From NCBI GenBank assembly GCA_934501115.1, contig CAKSTO010000026.1:1-34941 (forward strand): a stretch of 34,941 nt of DNA, given 5' to 3'. How positions within the stretch are numbered: position 1 is the stretch's first letter; every line of letters starts with the position of its first letter. This document shows, one piece after another, positions 32,251 to 34,941 of the stretch. The notes under the pieces were generated by a model. The model searched no databases. It saw nothing but the letters and a program-made list of their open reading frames with translations, and was not told the DNA's origin. Position numbers and translations under genes: made by a program. Origin of the DNA: an uncultured Faecalibacterium sp. (GTDB taxonomy: Bacteria > Bacillota > Clostridia > Oscillospirales > Ruminococcaceae).

Positions 32251-32923
32251 AGGTCTTTCCCCTCTTTCTGTATTCACAACGGGTGCGCAGCACGCAGTGG
32301 CCGCACCCGGCCAGTTTTCCCTTTACCGGGTGGCCGCTGACCCCCAGAATGGCCGTCACGCTCTTGCGCGGGGTCATCAGGTTGGTATCGGTGACGCACA
32401 GACCTGCGCGGCGCACCGTGTCCAGCGCATTTGCCACCAGCGGCTGCACCGCGATATCCCAGTCACCGTAGCCGGGCGAAAACCGCCCGGTGAGATACTT
32501 TCCCTCTTTTGCAGCCCACTGGCGCAGCTCCGCTTCTGCCGCGTCTGCGGCCTGCTCGGCCAGCGCGCTGCCCAGCGCGTCGGACGCGACGCCCGCCGCA
32601 ATATCGCCCACCCCGGCACGGCGGATCTGTGCGTCCACGCCGGGGCCCAGCGTCACAGCCAGCAGCACCGCCTGCGGGCACTCTTCCAGATGGCGCATCA
32701 CATCCCCGCCCCGCAGGATGCCCGCTTCGGCAAGGGCAGCCGTGTCCGCTTCCAGCCAGACCGCCCGGGGTGTCGCCGACGCCAGAAGCGGCCGGGCGCA
32801 TGCTTCCAGCAGTGCCATGGTTTTTTCGTCCGGCTCACCGCGGGCACCAAAGTACCGTGCGGCCTGTGCCGTATCAATGGCTGCCGGTTTTTCCAGCAGC
32901 AGCGGCCTCGGAGCACCGATCAT
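32237..32923 (-). CDS. methionine synthase activation-domain protein
   Basis: This 228 aa protein corresponds to the C-terminal Met_synt_B12 reactivation domain of MetH, expressed as a free subunit. It binds AdoMet to remethylate oxidised cob(II)alamin. The family motifs RFSPGYGDWDIAVQP and NLMTPRKSVTAILGVSGHP are present. The C-terminus is Cys-rich (GCGHC, then TRC and KTC), perhaps binding metal. AAGGAGGTG precedes the ATG at 32923; the longer open frame to 33226 runs through the promoter and repeat D. It overlaps metH by 14 nt, implying balanced synthesis of both parts. Confidence 0.9.
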   Translation of the reverse strand: MIGAPRPLLLEKPAAIDTAQAARYFGARGEPDEKTMALLEACARPLLASATPRAVWLEADTAALAEAGILRGGDVMRHLEECPQAVLLAVTLGPGVDAQIRRAGVGDIAAGVASDALGSALAEQAADAAEAELRQWAAKEGKYLTGRFSPGYGDWDIAVQPLVANALDTVRRAGLCVTDTNLMTPRKSVTAILGVSGHPVKGKLAGCGHCVLRTRCEYRKRGKTCASE

Positions 32924-32963
32924 CCGCCGCACCTCCTTACTTCTTGAGAATAAAGTAGTTTTA

Positions 32964-32992
32964 AGTATACCGCACCCCGAGGATTTTATCAA
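32964..32992 (-). promoter_or_regulatory. promoter of the methionine synthase operon
   Basis: TTGATA (32992-32987), a 17-bp spacer and TATACT (32969-32964) on the minus strand lie 40 nt before the ATG. The leader is too short for a SAM or cobalamin riboswitch. Confidence 0.75.
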
Positions 32993-33012
32993 TCCCGGAG
33001 AGAAAATGATAA

Positions 33013-33280
33013 GCAATTTAGAGTGGCCTCCGCTCTGGCCATAATCAGAGGAATTTGGCTTTTTACATTTGCGTTTGTCGCAGCCTGCGAGCCGCTCCAA
33101 ACGCCTTTTCACCTGATGGGACTTAAAGGCAGACAGCCGCACTGCGGATGCCGTTCCCCTATTACGACCCTGTTCGTAAAAATGCAGAAGAGCAGCAACC
33201 GCAGTTGCTGCTCTTCTGCAATACAAAAATCATATTTCCGCTGAATATACACAGAGCGCCAGCGGAGTGCATTCAAATCG
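33013..33280. repeat. composite inverted pair of the dispersed element (copies D and D')
   Basis: Copy D' reads on the minus strand and begins about 10 nt after the stop of the metallo-hydrolase gene. Its TCCGCT/AGCGGA stem is at 33266-33261 and 33242-33237. Its private arms are GCAGAAGAGCAGCAA and TTGCTGCTCTTCTGC around CTGCGG (33219-33184). Copy D reads on the plus strand from 33013, with a weaker hairpin GCGTTTGTCGCAGC, CTGCGA, GCCGCTCCAAACGC (33071-33104) and CTTTTCACC. A CCGCACTGCGG palindrome near 33138-33148 marks the centre. The hairpins serve as terminators. Confidence 0.82.
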
Positions 33281-33289
33281 TTTCGTTCT

Positions 33290-34402
33290 TTATTTGATGC
33301 AGCTGGAACAGGGCGTATAGCCTGCTTCCACAGCCTCCTGATAGCTCGAGAAGAGGATCTGATTCTTCTCTGCCGGGAGGTTCGGGCAGGTGGGCAGATG
33401 GAACTTTTTGCTGTTCACATTGCCGATATAGGTCTGCTGCACTGTGCCGGACGCCGCCGGGTCGGTGGGGTTCAGCGCAGAGTCTGCCGCAAAGTGCTCG
33501 GTGCCCACGGTGTAGTTCTGGCCGTCCGAGCCAATGGTGATGGTGCCCTGCAGGTCGGTGCGGTAGACGTCCACCCCGGCGTCCCGCAGGATGCTCAGGG
33601 TCTCCTCGTGGGGGTGGCCGTACTTGTTGTTCGCGCCGCAGGAGATGACCCCCATTTCCGGCAGCACCGCATTCAGGAAAAGGTAGCCTGTAGAGGTACT
33701 GGAGCCATGGTGTCCCACCTGCAGGACATCGGCTCTGAGGTTGGCACCGCTGTTCACAAGGTCGGTCTCTGCGGTCTTTTCCATATCGCCGGTCAGCAGG
33801 AAGCTGGTGGAGCCGTAGTCGATGCGCAGCACGATGGAGGTATCGTTGGTGTCGCTGTACTGTGCCACCGGCCCCAGCATGGTAACCGTGGCACCGCCCA
33901 GCGGCCACATCGTGCCCACGGCAGGTACTTCCACCTGCAGACCCTGCTGCCGGGTGTACTTGACAAAATCCTGAAAGCATTTGGTGGAGGCATCGGTCAC
34001 CGGGCTGTACACATGGTACGCCGGGAAGCAGGCCAGCGCCGCAGCCAGACCGCCCACATGATCCTCGTGGGCGTGGGAGCAGAATACGTATTCCAGCTGC
34101 TCCACCCCCTGACTCTGCAGGTAGGACACCACCAGACTGCCGTCGTCCACATTGCCGCCGTCGTAGAGCATGAACTGTCCGTCGCACTCCACCAGCACGC
34201 TGAGCGCCTGCCCCACATCGATGAAGTGCACCTCCAGCGGAGCATCCACCGCTGCAGCGCCAGAGGACGGGTTCGGCACCACGTCGGCGCTTCCGCCCGG
34301 AACGGACGGCAGCCCGCTGCAGCCTGCAAGGCTCAGTACCAGCGCGGCAGCAGCGGCCAGCGCAGCAAGGCGCTGCCACAGGCTCTTTTTATGCAGGGTC
34401 AC
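33290..34402 (-). CDS. ComEC-like metallo-beta-lactamase-fold lipoprotein with Ada-like tail
   Basis: This roughly 370 aa protein starts with a lipoprotein signal (HKKSLWQRL, hydrophobic core, LSLAGC; Cys28) and a Ser/Pro linker. Its MBL-fold hydrolase domain resembles the C-terminal part of ComEC: VHFIDVGQALSVLV, SHAHEDHVGG (H110, H112, D114, H115), LLTGDMEK and QVGHHGS. The last 50 residues form a small domain with YIGNVNSKKFHLPTCPNL and TPCSSC, like the zinc-binding region of Ada. Together this suggests an extracytoplasmic nuclease or phosphodiesterase acting on DNA. GTG at 34402 overlaps the upstream TGA by 4 nt; GTG at 34426 is an alternative adding 8 residues. Confidence 0.87.
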   Translation of the reverse strand: MTLHKKSLWQRLAALAAAAALVLSLAGCSGLPSVPGGSADVVPNPSSGAAAVDAPLEVHFIDVGQALSVLVECDGQFMLYDGGNVDDGSLVVSYLQSQGVEQLEYVFCSHAHEDHVGGLAAALACFPAYHVYSPVTDASTKCFQDFVKYTRQQGLQVEVPAVGTMWPLGGATVTMLGPVAQYSDTNDTSIVLRIDYGSTSFLLTGDMEKTAETDLVNSGANLRADVLQVGHHGSSTSTGYLFLNAVLPEMGVISCGANNKYGHPHEETLSILRDAGVDVYRTDLQGTITIGSDGQNYTVGTEHFAADSALNPTDPAASGTVQQTYIGNVNSKKFHLPTCPNLPAEKNQILFSSYQEAVEAGYTPCSSCIK

Positions 34403-34941
34403 TTTTTCTTCTTTCCCGTTTTCCACGTTGCATTCTCTTTCTGTTGATCGTTTTTGGGCTTATGCGCCGGTGCCGAATGGGGCGCAAAGCGTGCGCCGGG
34501 GCTGGGCGCACGGCCTGCCGGGGCAGCGCTGCGGCTCTGGCCGCGGGCAGGCTTGCCGTTATGCCCCTTCTGCGGGCGGACGGTGTAGGTGCCGTCATTG
34601 TGGATCGTCACGTCGGCAGCTTCGGCACGGCGGGCAGAGCGCTGCACAGCGCGGCGTCCTACGGCGGGCACCAGCAGAGGGATGAGATCCTCCCGGTGGG
34701 TCATTTTGAGTGCCTTGACCACCTTTTCGGCGTTGCGCGGCTCATAGTATTGCAGCAGCGCCCGCTGCAGCGCCTTGCCCTCGGGGGTCTTTTCCACGAA
34801 CACCGGCTTCAGGGTGTAGGGGTCAAGGCCGGTGTAGAACATACAGGTGCTCACCGTGCCGGGTGTGGGGTAGAAGTCCTGCACCTGCTCCGGGCGCATG
34901 TGGTTTTTGTAAAGATATTCTGCCAGATAGACCGCATCCTT
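34399..34941 (-). CDS. YgiQ family radical SAM protein, C-terminal part (cut by window)
   Basis: The visible 180 residues run off the right edge; the frame is open to the last base (KDAVYLAEYLYKNHMRPEQV). This is the C-terminal region of YgiQ-type proteins (DUF3362), recognised by EQVQDFYPTPGTVSTCMFYT and GLDPYTLKPVFVEKTPEGKA. The radical SAM core with its CxxxCxxC lies outside the window. The function of YgiQ is unknown. The last about 60 residues are a basic, disordered Ala/Pro/Lys/Gly tail ending KTGKKKK, longer than I would expect. Its TGA overlaps the start of the downstream lipoprotein gene by 4 nt, so the two are co-transcribed. Confidence 0.88.
   Translation of the reverse strand, partial: KDAVYLAEYLYKNHMRPEQVQDFYPTPGTVSTCMFYTGLDPYTLKPVFVEKTPEGKALQRALLQYYEPRNAEKVVKALKMTHREDLIPLLVPAVGRRAVQRSARRAEAADVTIHNDGTYTVRPQKGHNGKPARGQSRSAAPAGRAPSPGARFAPHSAPAHKPKNDQQKENATWKTGKKKK

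Noticed and set aside
32924..33012. SAM or cobalamin riboswitch before the methionine synthase operon
   Set aside because: The expected start point leaves a leader of only about 35 nt and no conserved riboswitch core is visible.
32924..33226. N-terminal extension of the methionine synthase activation protein
   Set aside because: It would run through the promoter and repeat copy D; the ATG at 32923 has AAGGAGGTG and matches the family start.

Overview
The window looks like chromosome from a gut Clostridia bacterium of the Oscillospiraceae, most likely Faecalibacterium or a close relative. This is inference from several things: high-GC coding sequence with AT-rich promoters, Gram-positive style ribosome binding sites, a split cobalamin methionine synthase, beta-glucoside PTS and uronate genes, and intergenic repeats of a kind I associate with this group. 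I see no tRNA, rRNA, CRISPR array, prophage or transposase gene.

Layout, left to right. Positions 1-2771 hold the end of a hexuronate (pectin-type) catabolic operon: kdgK (cut by the left edge), kduI and kduD. Positions 2871-3774 (minus strand) hold a two-gene cassette of unknown function: a helix-turn-helix protein with a hydrophobic segment and a coiled coil, plus a small unknown protein. Its promoter is overlaid by three GCATTA boxes exactly 11 bp apart. Next come a small secreted lipoprotein, mscL with a zinc-ribbon tail, an exported alkaline phosphatase (minus), and a HAD phosphatase with a DEDDh exonuclease. A lower-GC MATE exporter and a VTT-domain membrane protein follow. Positions 12014-16671 form a drug-exporter unit: a MarR regulator and two half-ABC exporters with asymmetric ATP sites; a similar operator-like sequence lies at both promoters. 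Positions 16814-22052 hold a leucine-rich-repeat protein, a metallopeptidase-like/VWA protein, a MoxR AAA+ ATPase and an AEC carrier.

The right part is mainly minus strand. GDPD and a 6-phospho-beta-glucosidase lie at 22162-24610, then purC (plus). A second 6-phospho-beta-glucosidase and a PTS EIIBC follow, then an RpiR regulator, methionine synthase and its separate activation subunit. The window closes with a metallo-beta-lactamase-fold lipoprotein and the C-terminus of a YgiQ-type radical SAM protein.

The most unusual signal is a dispersed repeat family seen as six half-elements (5252-5378, both arms of 11692-12002, 12593-12841, both arms of 33013-33280). Each has a conserved left flank with a TCCGCT/AGCGGA stem and a conserved right flank starting TTTTCAC. 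Between them is a hairpin whose loop is nearly always CTGCGG but whose 14-15 bp stem is different in every copy while remaining self-complementary. Four copies begin within about 0-12 nt of the stop codon of the upstream gene, in the gene's own orientation, so they appear to double as its terminator. Two pairs are arranged as large inverted repeats.
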